This document shows, piece by piece, positions 33,266 to 46,643 of a DNA stretch of 64,000 nucleotides. The stretch's first letter is position 1, and the number at the start of each line of letters is the position of its first letter. The DNA lies in contig CADCSX010000003.1 of NCBI GenBank assembly GCA_902805475.1, forward strand, positions 2,542,001 to 2,606,000. The letters are read 5' to 3'. The notes beneath the pieces were generated by a model that was not told the DNA's origin, did not search any database, and saw only the letters and a list, made by a program, of their open reading frames with translations. Both the position numbers and the translations under genes were made by a program. The DNA is from Entonaema liquescens. Taxonomy: Eukaryota; Ascomycota; Sordariomycetes; Xylariales; Xylariaceae.

Positions 33266-36200
33266 TTAAGGTTATGTAATATATAATGATTAATTATATA
33301 TATTTTTAAATTTATTCTTAATTATTTTAAAGTTTTTTTTTTTTTAAATTTTTTTTAAATTTTTTTTTTAATATTTTCTTAAAAATAAAATTATTAATAT
33401 TTTTATTTATTGGAATTTTTAAAGTAATTTAAATATTATTATATATTAACGTAATTAAGTTAATTTTATTAAAATTAAAAATTTTTAAATTTATTTACCA
33501 TTTAAAATAAAATGTTTTAATATATTAATAAATATAAGTGATTATTTTTTAACGATGTTTTTTAATAATTTTATTAATTAAAGATTAATTAAATTTATAA
33601 AACGATAAATGGATAAAGGTATTTTTTAAAAGTTTTTCCCATTAATTATTAAATTTTACTTTATTTACCAAATTTAATTCACTTAAATTAATCTTTAACT
33701 TTTTAATAAACTCATTAAATTTTATAATGTATGCTTTTATAACACCGTTTTTATAAAAGTAAAAATCTTCTTATAACTTATATTAAAAATAATAATAAAA
33801 TCATAATACATTATTATAATTTAAAAAAAACTTATAATAATTATATATTTTAAAATTTATAAACATTTTAAACATTATTTAAATATTAATAAATTATTTA
33901 CATAATGCAACGCTTTTTTATTACCATATTTTCCTTTTTTTTTTTTAATAATTTAACGTTAGTAATTACGTCGTTTTATATTATTAACAATAAAATAAAA
34001 CCGGCTATTTCCCATTATAAATGGTTTAATATAATTTAAAACATATTTTTTTAATTAATATTATTATCGTTTAATGGTTATTATACGTAAATTATATAAT
34101 TTCTTTATAATTGTAAATTTATTTATAATTATCATATATATAACTTTTTTAAATTTTTAATAAATATATATTATAATAAAAAATATTAATATTTAATTAA
34201 TTTTTAAAATTTTTAAATAAAAATAAACAAATTTAAAAAACTTATTAATAACCCGTAAATTTATTATTAATATATATATAATTATTTAATTAATTTTTTT
34301 ATATGGAAATAAAATTATTAAATTTTTATTTTTTTAATTAAAAATAAATATTATATAATTAAATTTATTATAATATAAAATAATTACAAAAATTAATAAT
34401 AATAAGTTTTAAAGATGATTTAATATTATTTATAATTTATAAAGATATATTTTATATTTACGTTAAATATTTTTAATATTATTACATGTAAATATGTAAT
34501 TATAAATAAAATAGTATTTAGTTAAACAATCAATTTTAATATAATTATATATATTAATTTTAATAATTTAAATAAATTATTATTAATACTTTAATTTTAA
34601 TATGTTAAAAAACTTAAAATTAAATTGTTAAAATTTATACGTAAAATAAAGTGGTAAAAAGAATATAATAATTTTTAATTTAATAACCCATTTATAAAAT
34701 TAAATCATTAAATAGTTATTGTAATTGTTTAATATTAAAAAACGTTTTTTATTAAAGTTTTTTAATGTTATATATTAGTTAAAATGTTTAAATTAATTTA
34801 AATTAATCGTATTATTGGTTTAACCATTTTTATTAATAATTAATATTATATTATTAATTAATTTATTAAATATTTAATTTTTTAATATTTAATAATTAAA
34901 TAAAATTAAAAATAAAGTTATTATTACTTTTATAATAAAATAAATCTTAATTATTATAATAAATATTTTAAAATCAAAGTTAATTAAATAAAGTTTTGGA
35001 AAATTATTTTAAATTTATAATTATATTTTATTTAAATAATTAATTTTTATATTAATCTTATTTATATTATATATATATTAAAATTTAATATAATAATTTT
35101 ATTATATTTGGTATAATTTATTAAACCAATAAGTAATAATGGTAATGTTATAAATTAATTTACGAGTAATTAACATTAATTAATTTTAAATTTGTTTGAA
35201 AATATAATAATTTTACTTTAAAAACCGGATTATTTATTATTATTAAATATATTTAAAGTAAAAATATATATTATAATTAAATGAAATAATTTAATTAATA
35301 ATACATTAAATAATATTTATGTTAATATAATAATTAGTTTTAATTAATTAATAAAATTATATATAAAAACCCATTTTTTAAAAATTAATAAAAATAATAT
35401 TATTATTACTATTTTTATTATAAAAATAAAACTTATTATATTAATTTAAAATATGTTTATATAATATATTAAAATATTTAACAACGTTTTTAATTAATTT
35501 AAATTAATTTTCAAAAAAAGTTTAAATTATTAATTAAGTTTTAATTTTAATAAAATCATCAAAAACCATAATAAATAAAATAAAAACAATAAGTAAAAAA
35601 ATAAAAATAATATTAATTAAAATTAAAATAAAAATATTAATTATTACCTTAAATATTATAATAACCTTAAGATTATTTATATTATTAATATATAAAAAAC
35701 ATTAATAAAATATATAATTTATAAATAAATAATAATAATTAATATTAGATATAAATAAAAAAAAAAAAATAATTAAAATTTCAATATTAAATATTATAAT
35801 TTATATAATTTTCTAAAATTTTTATAATTTTATTTTAATTATTATATATATATATTTTATTAATATTAATAATTAAATTTATTATATAAATTATATAAAT
35901 TATTTTAAATATTCTAAATAAAATAATGTTAATAAAATAAAAAAAAATAATTTAAAATAATAATATTTAATAAAAATAAAAAAAATAAAATGTTAGAAAA
36001 ATATATTTTATATTAATAATTATAAAATTAAGATTTAAAATTTCATTATCATTTAAATAAATTTATAAAATTAATTTTCAATTAAATTATATTAAATAAA
36101 TATTATTAACAAAATTTAAAATATAATAAATTTTATAAAAATTATTAAAAATAAAATATAAATACATTTTATTAAAAGGATTATTCATTTTATTTTATTT

Positions 36201-38084
36201 TAATTTTACGTTTTTTTACTTTTATTTTTTATATTTTTAAGATTTTTATTTTTATAATTTTTTATTAAGTATAATAATATATTCTTTAAATATAATAATA
36301 TTTTCATTATAATTTAAATTAAAACATTTAATTAATATAAAAGGATATTTTTTAAAATTATTAAATTTTTATGTTTTAAAATTTTTTTTAATATTTAATA
36401 ATTATATATTAACTTTTTATTATATAATATTTTATATTATTAAATATAAATTTAAAAAATCTTTAAATAAAAATAAAGCGAATCTTTTAATATATTAAAT
36501 ATAATAAATAAAGTTTTTAATTAGTATATTAATAATTTTAATTTTTTTATATATAATTTTTATAGATTTTTATATTATAAAAATTGAAATATATATTAAT
36601 TAATAAGTGTAAAAAAAAATTATATTTTACGATAAAAAAATTGACTAAGTTATATTTAAGGTAATTCGACCATTAATGAAAATTTAGTTTTTGTTTATTA
36701 ATTGAAAGTTTAAATTTTTTTTATTTTTTATAATTAAATATAAAATAAAGTAAATACTTTATGTATAATAGTAAAAATTAAGATTTTTGTTTTTTTAATT
36801 TATTAAAAAAGAATCTATTATTTTAATAATATATTTAATAAATAAATCAAGTTTTAAGTTATGTAAAGTTAAATTTTTTTTAATGGAAAATAATAAAAAT
36901 TATTATTACCATAAAGTTTAATTATTTATAATAATTAATAATATTATTATTATAAAATTTATAATATTTTTAAAATTATTAAAGATAATATTTTCATATA
37001 TTGTTAAAAATGTAAATAAAAGATAAATATTATATTATATTTTTATATTATTAAATAATTTTTATTTTTATATATTATTTATTATTTTTTTAATTTTTTT
37101 ATTAATTTAAATAAAAAGTTTTTATATTAGTTAATAAAAATCTTGTAATTTTATTGAATTTATTTTTAATATATAATTTTAAAAAGTTAATATTATTAAT
37201 ATAATAAAAAAAGTAAAAGTATAATGTATAAACTTATTATCTCGGGTTTTATTATTTTAAATTTTGAAATTTAAAATATTTTATAAATAACCCATTATAA
37301 AAATGGGGATTTTTAATAAATAAAAAATTTTTAATAATAATAAATTTAATTTAATAATATTAAAAATATTAAATTATATAATTATTTTATTTTTTTTTAA
37401 TTAATAAATATTTATTTTTTAAGTAAAAAAACGTAATATATTAACAAATATATTTAAAAATTTTTTAAATAATATTAGAGTTTCGCGAAAAAAATAAAAT
37501 CGGATTTATATTATATTATTAATATAATAAGCATTATTACATTAAAATTTCTTTATTTCGTTTTTTAAAAATTTACGTATTATTATATATAATGTAAACT
37601 CGTTTTTAATTATAAAAGTAAAAAAATAATTAAAATAAATAAATAAAATTATAATAACGGTAAAAAGAAAAAAGTAATAAAAAATAATATAAATAAACAT
37701 AAAATTTATATAAAATAACGGGATTTCATTAAATTAATATAATTTTTTATAAAGAAATTTATAAAAATATAAATTAATAATTAATATTATATGTAAATAT
37801 AAAATTTTAATTAATATAATAAATATATATTTAAATTTTAATTAATATAATTATAAAAAATTAAATAATATTATAAATAAATTAATAAAAAAAGTTTATA
37901 TTTTTATTTTAACTATTAAAAATGTTAAATATTTAAATTATTAATACTTTCATAATATAATTACTTTTAATTTTTACAAATTTCTATAAAAAGTAAAGTT
38001 TTTTAATTAAATAATATTATTATTAAAATTAATAATAAAATTATAAAATTGATAAATATATTTTTATTTTATTTTTAAATTTTT

Positions 38085-38345
38085 TAAAAACCTTTAATAT
38101 TATAACCTTTAATTAATTTTTAAAAACCTTTAATATTATAACTTTTAATTAATTTTTAAAAAGTTTTAATATTATAATTTTTAATTAATTTTTAAAAACT
38201 TTTAATATTATAATTTTTAATTAATTTTTAAAAACCTTTAATATTATAACTTTTAATTAATTTTTAAAAACCTTTAATATTATAACTTTTAATTAATCCT
38301 TAAAAACTTTTAATATTATAACTTTTAATTAACTTTTAAAAGCTT
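38085..38345. repeat. 36-bp tandem repeat inside the AT-rich element
   Basis: About seven head-to-tail copies of a unit of about 36 bp built on AATTAATTTTTAAAAACCTT and a TAATATTATAAC segment. C/T differences between copies (CCTTT, ACTTT, AGTTT) look like partial RIP. Confidence 0.85.
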
Positions 38346-39019
38346 TTAATGTTTATTTAAAATTTTTAATAATTAAAAACCTTTTTATAAAATATAAATC
38401 CGTTTAAACAATTTCTTAATATTAATTTTATTATATTATAACCATTAAAATTATAAATATTAAAAGTAAAATTATATAAATAAACATTAAATTAAATTAA
38501 ATATAAATATAAAAAAATTTTATAAATAATATCATTCATTTTTACTTAAGCAATTTTATTAATTTTATATTTAATAATTTAACCATTTTATTTTATTTTT
38601 TTATATATTTATTAAATTTAATTAAATATAAAATATAATATTAATATTTTTTATACGCGTAAAAATATCTTAATAAATTCATTTATATATTAAATTTTAA
38701 AAACCAATTTATAATTATATATATTAACTTTTATTTTATATAATTAAAAATTTTATTATAATTTATAAAATTTTAATTAAATTTTTTTTTTTATTTTAAA
38801 TAATATATTATATTTTTAATTATTTTATTATTAAATAATAATTAATTATTAAAATATATATTTTAATATATTATTTTATAATAAATATAAAATTATTTTT
38901 TTAAAAATTTTTTATATATATAAAAAACTTTAATATTATATTTTTAATTTAATAATACTTAATAATTATATAAAAAAATAATATAAAAATAAATTATAAT
39001 TATAATAAATAATTATATA

Positions 39020-39115
39020 TTTATAATATTATAATTATTTAAATTATAATAAATATTTACACATTTATAATATTATAATTATTTAAATTATAATAAGTAT
39101 TTATATATTTTAAAA
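39020..39115. repeat. 44-bp AT-rich direct repeat
   Basis: The segment containing TTTATAATATTATAATTATT starts at about 39020 and again at about 39064, followed by a partial third copy. Confidence 0.6.
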
Positions 39116-42100
39116 ATATTATAATTATATTTATTATAAGTATTTATTATGATAATTATAATTATGTTTATTAAAATGTATATTTACGTATGTAATTATA
39201 ATTTATAATTTAAAAGATTTTTATAAATATTAATAAATAATTATAATTAATTTATTTTATTTACGAATTTAAGTATATTACGTAATAAAGTTTTTTATTT
39301 ATTATTAATAACTTCGTTATTTTTTCTTTTTTTAAAAATGGTTGTTACGTACGTTATTATTTTTTTTTTTTTTTTTATAGTAAATAACGTTGTTAATTTA
39401 TTTTTAAAATTAATTCGAATGTTGGTTCGTTTTTATTTAAATATAAATTTATATAAATTTATATAATAAATTATTTTTAAGTTAGTAGTAGTAATTATAA
39501 ATTTTATTAATGTAAAAATAAAAAGTAAAGTAAAAGTAAAAAGTAAAATAGGGGTAAAAGGTAAAATAAATATTAATTTAAATATTAATGTTAATATTAA
39601 TAAAATTATTAATTTTTAATTAATATATATATATAATATATTATATTATTAAAAATTTTATATATTTACGAAAAAATAACGCATTTTATTATTATTGTAA
39701 TAGTAGTAAATATAAATATTATTTATTAAATTAATATTTTAATTTAATATTATTATTAAAAATATTATATATTTTTATTATAAATTATAATTATTTATAT
39801 ATTAATTATATTAATAATTATTAATATGTAAATGGTTATAAATTTAAATATATAAAGTTAAAATATTTTTTAAATTTATATTAATTATATTTTAATATAA
39901 TTATATATTATAAAATTTATGGTTATTTTGTTAATTAATAATTAAAAAAGGTTTAGTATAACCGGTATAATGATTGTTTTTTTTAAATTAGTAGTAAAAA
40001 AAAAGGTTTAATAAAAGGAAAGTATTATCGTAAAAAAGATATGGGAAAGTAATAATGTAAATATAAGTTTTTTAAATTATTTTTTATATAATTTAAAAAA
40101 TTATATATTTATTAATTATATAAATATATTTTATAATATATATAGTTGTTAATAAATGTATATGATAAGATATTTTTTTTATTAAAATTAAATATATTTT
40201 AAATATTATATTTATAAGTTATTTTAATTATAATGTTATTATTGTTATTGTTATTGTTAATGATAATGGTAATGATAGTAATAATAATAATAAATATGTT
40301 TAAATTAAAGAAATAAAGTTTATAAAAAGTTTTTTTAATTAAAAATATTTTTAATAATTTATTTTACGGGAATAATAATAATTTAATAATTTTAAATGGG
40401 AAAAAGGTATTAATTAATTAAATTATTTAATTATTTAAAAATAAATTTAAAGATATATTATTAAACTTTTAAAATTAAATAATAAAATATTTTTCGAAAT
40501 AATTAAATTTTTAATAAAATTTTATTTTTTATATAAATTAATATGGGAAATAAAATTTATATAAAATTATATTTTATTAAATATTATATAATTATTAATT
40601 AATAAACGTTTTATTAATATATTAAAAAAAAAATTAATAAAGGTAAATTTTTTTATTATTTTTTTTTTAAATTAAAGTTTATTTATTTCTTTTTTAAATA
40701 TAAAAAATAGTAAATTTAAAAATTATTATTAATAACTTTAAAATAATGTGGTTATTATAAGATTTTATTTTATATTGGTATTATTAAAAGAAAAAATTTA
40801 AATTTAATTTTTTTTTTTAAAAGTTTTCTCGAAAAATTAAAGAAAATTATTATAAAATATAAATACTTAAATTGGTTAATAAATAATATTATTATTTTAA
40901 AGATAATATTTTTTAATTATTTAAACTAATTTTATATTATAATAATAATATTTAATTTTTTATTAATAATTATAAAAAGTTAATAATATAAATAAAAAAA
41001 ATAATAAATATAATAAAGATTTTAATTATTAAAAGAAATATATATATTATTTTAAATATATATATTAATATATATAATTTTATCCTTATTTTATATTTAT
41101 TATAATTTAATTTTATATAAAAAAAATAATTATTAAAAAAATAATATTTTTTAATAATAAAAAAAGCTTTAATTTTTTTAATTTGATTTAAAATATATTA
41201 TTTTTTTTAATTATAATTTATCTTTAATATTTAAATTTTATTATTAAAAGTTAATATATTAAATATAATATAATAAACTTTCTTTAATAAATATTTAATA
41301 TATATTAATTATAAATACATTTTTATAATTTTAATATTATAAAATAAGTTTATAAATTTATTAATATTATATAATAATTTTATAAATTATTAAATAACTT
41401 AAAATAATATTTTATTACCATTTTTATAAAATAATAATAACATTAAAAATATAAATAATAAATTATTAATTATTTAAAGTTATAAATTTAATAATTTTAA
41501 TTTAAGTTTAATTTAATTATAAAAAAGTAAAAATAATAATAATAATGTTATAAAAATAATAATAATATATAAAACAATATTATAAATTATCTTTTTATAA
41601 TGAATTAATGGTATAATTAATAAAGGGGTTAAAAATATTTATATTTAAAAATATATTTATAAAAAATATCTTATTTATATAAAATATATAAAAATAGTTT
41701 TAAATATATATAATAAATTAAATTTAAATAACTTTAATATAATTATATTTAATAAATTTATTAATTTAAAAAAAAAATTTTTAAATAATTAAATGTTAAT
41801 TGTAAAATATATTATTTATAAATTAAATAAAAATTAAAAATTATTTAAGATTATATTAAATAAAATTAATATATTTTTTAAAATTTAAATATTAAAATTA
41901 TATATAATATATAATTATATTTAAATTATAAAAATTAAATTTAATAAAATTATTAAATATTATCATTTAAAAAAACTTTTTTAATAATATTTATTTTTGA
42001 AATTTTTTTTATTAATTTTTAAATATTATAAATTAATAATTAATTTAAATGTTAAAATTGTAAGTAAATTAATATATTTAAATTATTTTAAATTAATTTA

Positions 42101-42472
42101 AATAAATATTATAAATAATAAATTTACTTTAATCGGTAATAATAAAATTTTTTTATAACGTTTAAAAAATGTTAATAAGAATTTAACTTTAAAACGCGTA
42201 ATTTAAGTTAATTTAAAAAAGCTAAATAATTTTTTAAATAAAAATAAACTTTTAAGTAAATGAGTTTAATAATAATTAATAATTTTTTAATTATAAAAAT
42301 TCTTTAATTATTTAAAAAAATTTAAAAATTAACAATATTAAATTAATATTTTAATAAATAAATTTTAAAATTTTTATATTTAATAATTAAAAATATCATT
42401 TTAATTAATATTACTTAATTTTTAATAAGAAATACATTTAAATAGAAATACTCCGGTTAAATCCCTAATCAC

Positions 42473-42546
42473 TACCCATTTCTTTAATTAATGCGCAACA
42501 CCCCCTTGGGGGTGCTACATCGAACTTGTGTAGACAGCACTAATAG
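42473..42546 (-). repeat. right terminal inverted repeat
   Basis: Reverse complement of the left repeat over 74 bp with about 12 differences, all transitions. Its hairpin (about 42496-42518, CACCCCC/GGGGGTG core) is intact in the centre but has two mismatches in the outer arm. Confidence 0.88.
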
Positions 42547-42548
42547 TA

Positions 42549-43196
42549 AATAAATTCAAACAAGGTGGACTCTCATTCGTCTCATATTTTCTAAGCTAGG
42601 TAGAACTGCCTGGAAGCCAAGAGCTTTTCCAAGCTCATTTATGTGATGAAATGTACGTACTATTGTTATTATTTATGTTATGATATCCATGGCATTTTGT
42701 GATCTTCGACTTTGAAGTCGAGCAAGGATAAGGTATTAGTTAAACATTATAAGTGTCACTATAACCTCCCTATCACTTTTAGTGATACCGCCGTATGATA
42801 TAAATAGTAGCATATGTGTATGCTTTCGATTGTACCGGATTTTGATATACCTAGGTATTACTCCGATGTGATGAAGAAGGATGATATTCAATCTTCAACT
42901 CCAGCTAAGAAGGTTGGGTTAACTGCGCCAACTACGCGTCCCGTATCTACAACAATGGGCTATAACTATTCGCCACAGAGTTTATGATTGGATGGGTGTG
43001 AACGAAAGAGGTCCAGAATAGTTGTCTACTTACGTAACCAACCCTCTTTCAAGTAAGGTAAGCTATCAAAATCTCCAAGTCAACTTAAACACGACATTTA
43101 TTCATATCTAAATACAAAGTTTTACCAACACTTATTCCCTGAGCAATACCACAACACAGATTCTGTAGTCCCTGAAAATAAGTTCTGATTGGCAAT
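42549..43196. other. intergenic, right flank of the transposon
   Basis: Composition returns to normal immediately outside the right terminal repeat, so mutation has not leaked far. No gene seen. Confidence 0.5.
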
Positions 43197-43826
43197 ATGA
43201 CGGACTCAGACAGGCTTCAATACACGATCCCTGTGTTCTGTACAGCATCTATACCCAAAGAAGTTCGTGAAGCCCAGCAGACAAAAGAAAGATTTACTAA
43301 TTTGAAACCAAACAGACATTAGACGAATTCTTTACGCAGGCCTTGGGTGCACCGGAACTTGAAGGTGTGGATTGGATTGGTATGTATTTGAATTCGATGT
43401 GGATTGTTCGGTGCGATACCTCTTTGAAGCTATAGGTACTGATATTTTAAAATAGGCGTGTTAATCGATACTCTCGAAATTGATACCATTACAAAACCTA
43501 CAAGAGCGCCAGTCAGGCAACCAGCCTCATACCCTTTCCTCGGCTGGGGCATTGAAGACGTCGTAGAGTTTTCCCATGATAACTTTGGCAGAGTGAGGCG
43601 AGGGATTGTTCCTGAGCATCTTGTGATCCTCGATGAGCGGACAAGGGAAGATAAGACTTGCATTTTAGTGACACCAAGGGAAGGTCCCGAGAACGAAGGC
43701 GAGCTGCTGACTGTCAGAGCAGACTTTCGATCGTCTTTAGTGCTCCTTAATGTGAAAGCCGTAGCAGTTGGTGGAGATGGACATTTCGAGGTTACCGGCC
43801 CTGATGGTGTAATTAGACTTGGATGA
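43197..43826 (+). CDS. small protein, unrecognised (weakly DUF6924-like)
   Basis: Three exons, 43197-43262, 43316-43379 and 43456-43826, encode 166 residues. Intron 1 (GTTCGT, branch TACTAAT, CAG) and intron 2 (GTATGT...TAG) join frames so that IPKE-TLDEFFTQALGAPE and GVDWIG-VLIDTLEID read through smoothly. No signal peptide or membrane segment, so probably cytosolic. The middle has FLGWGIEDVVEFSHDNFG and HLVILDERTREDKTCILVT; the end is HFEVTGPDGVIRLG. The pattern, a strand with DERT followed by a C-terminal DPDGV-like end, faintly recalls DUF6924 proteins, but I would not assign it. The first donor is weak, so exon 1 is the least certain part. It is the first gene to the right of the RIP-like element. 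Confidence 0.55.
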
Positions 43827-44437
43827 ACGAGGTTGTCGTATAAGCTCACTCTTAAATTTTAATAAGAATTCGTCGCTGCGTCCTGTCGAGTACAGCATCA
43901 ATCAATACTCACCCGCAGTACCACTCTAGTCTTGGCGTAGTACTTAATACAACATGATTCTACAAATGTGTGCGGGGTGAGAGTTAAGTCTAATGACGAT
44001 CACGAACTCCGCATTCGAGGATGTAGGTCTAGAGTCTATCGAATAAGTTCGGGGTTGACTGGAACCCCAGAATATAGCTTATCTCTACGCGATGCCGAAC
44101 GATCCCCAGCCAATCGGGGAGGTCAATTCGGGGGTAGATAGGATGCGGATCTTGGAGCTGAACGAGATAATGCAGGGGGGCACACCCAACCAGAGACATT
44201 CAACTCACCGGAAACAGGAAAGGAGCCAGTTATAACTTTTTCGTCGGAGTTCGCATTGTGCTATAGGAAAATGTAAGTCTTCCGTTATCTCCTGACCGGA
44301 GGTTGTGGAGAGAGCCGCCGTGGCCGAGTTCGGGATATGATATAGATAGAGACTTATTATATATCCTCTTCGAATATTCAGAGTTTGATCAATATGTTTA
44401 TCTCAGAGTATATCTAAGAACTTGATCTGTTTGCAAA
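43827..44437. other. intergenic, no gene seen
   Basis: Spacer and probable promoter of the cupin gene. Nothing recognisable. Confidence 0.45.
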
Positions 44438-44973
44438 ATGGGATCTATTATTAGCAAGGCCAAATCGAAGACGGGCGCAACCGCATCAGGGCCTGTCCCG
44501 ATGTCCTATTTTTCCCAAGCGCAGAGTACTAAGCCACCGCTGATCGCAAACGAAAATGCGTTTCTAGGAGACGTTGCGACGTCGTAAGTTCTGTCGCAGG
44601 CCATCGCGTATTTCTGCAGAATAACGTTGCTAATCATACAACAGCGAAACACTCGATCCGGCAAAACCCATATCGGCTGGGTTCTACCGTTTGGAGAAGG
44701 GAACACCACTCGTTTATGAGTACACGTACCACGAGAGTGAGTTTTCCCCATAGGAAGTCGCCGGTAAAATATTCGGTTAACTAACAATTACGTGGCGCGA
44801 CAGTGAAGGTGATTGTCGAGGGCAGCTTTGATATAACCGATGAATCGGGCAACAAAGTGCACGCTGTCCCTGGCGATGTTTTCTATTTCCCCAAGGGTTC
44901 AAAGATCACCTTCACTACTGACGACTATGGGCTTGGCTTCTATTGCGGGCAAAGAAAGAGGGACAGTGCATAA
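44438..44973 (+). CDS. EutQ-like cupin protein
   Basis: Three exons, 44438-44583, 44645-44736 and 44804-44973, encode 135 residues. The introns are GTAAGT...CAG (branch GCTAAT) and GTGAGT...CAG (branch ACTAAC), both clean. After a short polar N-terminus the protein forms one cupin barrel: AGFYRLEKGTPLVYEYTYHE, then VIVEGSFDITDESGN, AVPGDVFYFPKGSKITFTT and GLGFYCGQR. The PGDVFYFPKG element is the second conserved cupin motif. Short fungal proteins of this size and motif order are usually annotated as ethanolamine utilisation EutQ-like. Bacterial EutQ is an acetate kinase in ethanolamine catabolism, but the role of the fungal single-cupin versions is not established. No signal peptide. Confidence 0.75.
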
Positions 44974-45578
44974 AACGAGACCGCTTGTATATAAAACACG
45001 TACGTAATTTATCCAAATGTTGGAAGGGGGTTGTGAGGGTTGCAGTTCGACCAGCTATGTCCAGTTAAGCCAAGAGTGCACAACAATGGTAAATAACCGC
45101 ATATTTCGTTGTATATAAGGGCAGGCGACGCTATCATAAACATACTATGCTGACAGTAAGGTATAGTAGAAGGCTTGAAAGAGGGTCAAATATAGGGATA
45201 TTGTAAAATGGGAAACACAGTGTAAACAGTGAGACGTAACAAATTCTCAAGGTGTTAAAATGCATGAATCTCTTATGAATAGGCACGAAATGTGTGAGTG
45301 CAACCTTGACGACCCCTAGTTACGATGCAAACTAAGGGGAAAAGGGGAAGACATTCGGGATCTCTCTACTCTTGCCTTGTATCCTAACTACCATTGAAGT
45401 TAAGTTAGTAGGTTATTAGATTGCAAGAGATAATTCCATGTCCAGGTTCTATGACTGGCAAGGCGGTGAATAAGAGCATTAGTCTCTTGTCGACGAGTAG
45501 GATTTTGAGGAGCAGAAAATCACATATGGGTCAGAGTAGACTACCAGAGCAGACAGTTGTTAGGAGTTGCTACGCGCC
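44974..45578. other. intergenic between convergent genes
   Basis: Lies between the cupin gene and the 3' end of BET2. Nothing recognisable. Confidence 0.5.
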
Positions 45579-46643
45579 TTATGTAGCTTTGCCGAATACA
45601 CGATCTACCGTGTATTTTGGTAGGCAATAGACAGGGTCAATAGCTTCTACACCTGGATACTTCAGCAGGCTTAGGCCAGTTAGGCCAAAAAAAGTATGCC
45701 AGATATCAACCATATTTCCAGGTCGATCGGACAATCCACCGCGCTCGCTATCCTGACAGCTTAGGGTAAATTTGATAAGCTTCTCTCGATCAATCCAATG
45801 TGCGCGGTCGATCATCTCCAGGCTGCTCAGTACCCACCAGTTGTAGCACACATCTTCCTTCTTCTCAGGTCTCCCATTCAGGCCACCGCAGGCAACCTGT
45901 CTCTCGCTGAGCCAGCCACCTAGCTTGTCAACATCGATCAAGTCTTTGCGCCCGGCAATAGAGAGAGCGGCTAAACAAGTAAAGATCTGGCCAGAGTGGG
46001 TTTCAGCTCCGGGGCTAACGCCATAGCCGCCATCATAATTGGCACAGGCAGCGACGTAGTCAACCGCTTTGTTTACGTCGACCAGATGTAATAGACCTAG
46101 GAGCGAGAGAGCATTCAAGGCACCATATAAAAATCTTGTGTCCTCTTCGCCCCATTCATCTCCAGCGAATGTGCCTGTTTCCCGGTTTTGGAGATCCGCC
46201 AGGACTGAGCACAGAATTAGCTCTTACGCGATAGTGGCGGCGAGTAAGATTGGGATGTAGTTGGCTGACTCACATTTGCCCACTTGGGCCTTACCATTGC
46301 CTTTACCTCGATTTTCTAACTCGTCTAAGGCATCAAGCAGGACGAAGATCTGCACGGCACTGACTGTATAGAGCATGTGTGCATCGTGTCCCGGTGCGGC
46401 ACCAAACCCGCCGCTCTCATGTTGGCAAGAAAGAACAAAATCTATGGCCTCACTCCGAGGGAGTGCATCAGGATGTTGTAGTAGATGCAGGGCCGTTAAT
46501 CCCCAATATAGTCCATTTAGACGAAGATGCTCGGTGAGCCAGTACTCATATTCATCCTTCTTCGTGTCTAAACTTTGGATATATTTGACGTGAGCTGTAG
46601 TCGCGAGCTGAAGCTCATCAGGTAGTTCCCGGATCCCCGACAT
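45579..46643 (-). CDS. BET2: Rab geranylgeranyltransferase beta subunit (BET2)
   Basis: Two exons, 46643-46274 and 46204-45579, encode 331 residues. The intron is GTGAGT...CTCAG with branch GCTAAT, and splicing restores VGK-FLADLQNRETGTF. Prenyltransferase alpha-alpha barrel repeats are plain: HLRLNGLYWGLTAL, FVLSCQHESGGFGAAPGHDAHMLYT, CANYDGGYGVSPGAETHSGQIF and SERQVACGGLNGRPEKKEDVCY. The zinc ligands Asp and Cys lie in KEDVCYNWW and the His in DIWHTFFGL. With the alpha subunit (BET4) and the Rab escort protein it attaches geranylgeranyl groups to Rab GTPases, a step essential for vesicle transport. Length matches the family. The frame is intact. Confidence 0.95.

Larger units (their letters stand above)
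32309..42546. mobile_element. 10.2-kb DNA transposon erased by RIP-like mutation
   Basis: The block is almost entirely A and T, by eye about a tenth G+C or less, against roughly balanced composition outside. It is bounded on both sides by a 74-bp inverted repeat (32309-32382 and 42473-42546), and a TA dinucleotide flanks each outer end (32307-32308, 42547-42548), a possible 2-bp target-site duplication. No reading frame survives on either strand. The dozen or so differences between the two terminal repeats are all transitions, as expected from RIP (C to T on either strand). The element class cannot be told: a TA duplication suits Tc1/mariner-like insertion, but 10.2 kb is far too long for those unless other elements are nested inside. 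A centromere core or mitochondrial insert is unlikely given the terminal repeats. Confidence 0.78.

Noticed and set aside
32309..42546. AT-rich block as a centromere core or a mitochondrial DNA insertion
   Set aside because: The inverted repeats with flanking TA at both edges define a mobile element, and no mitochondrial gene, tRNA or intron-encoded frame is visible.
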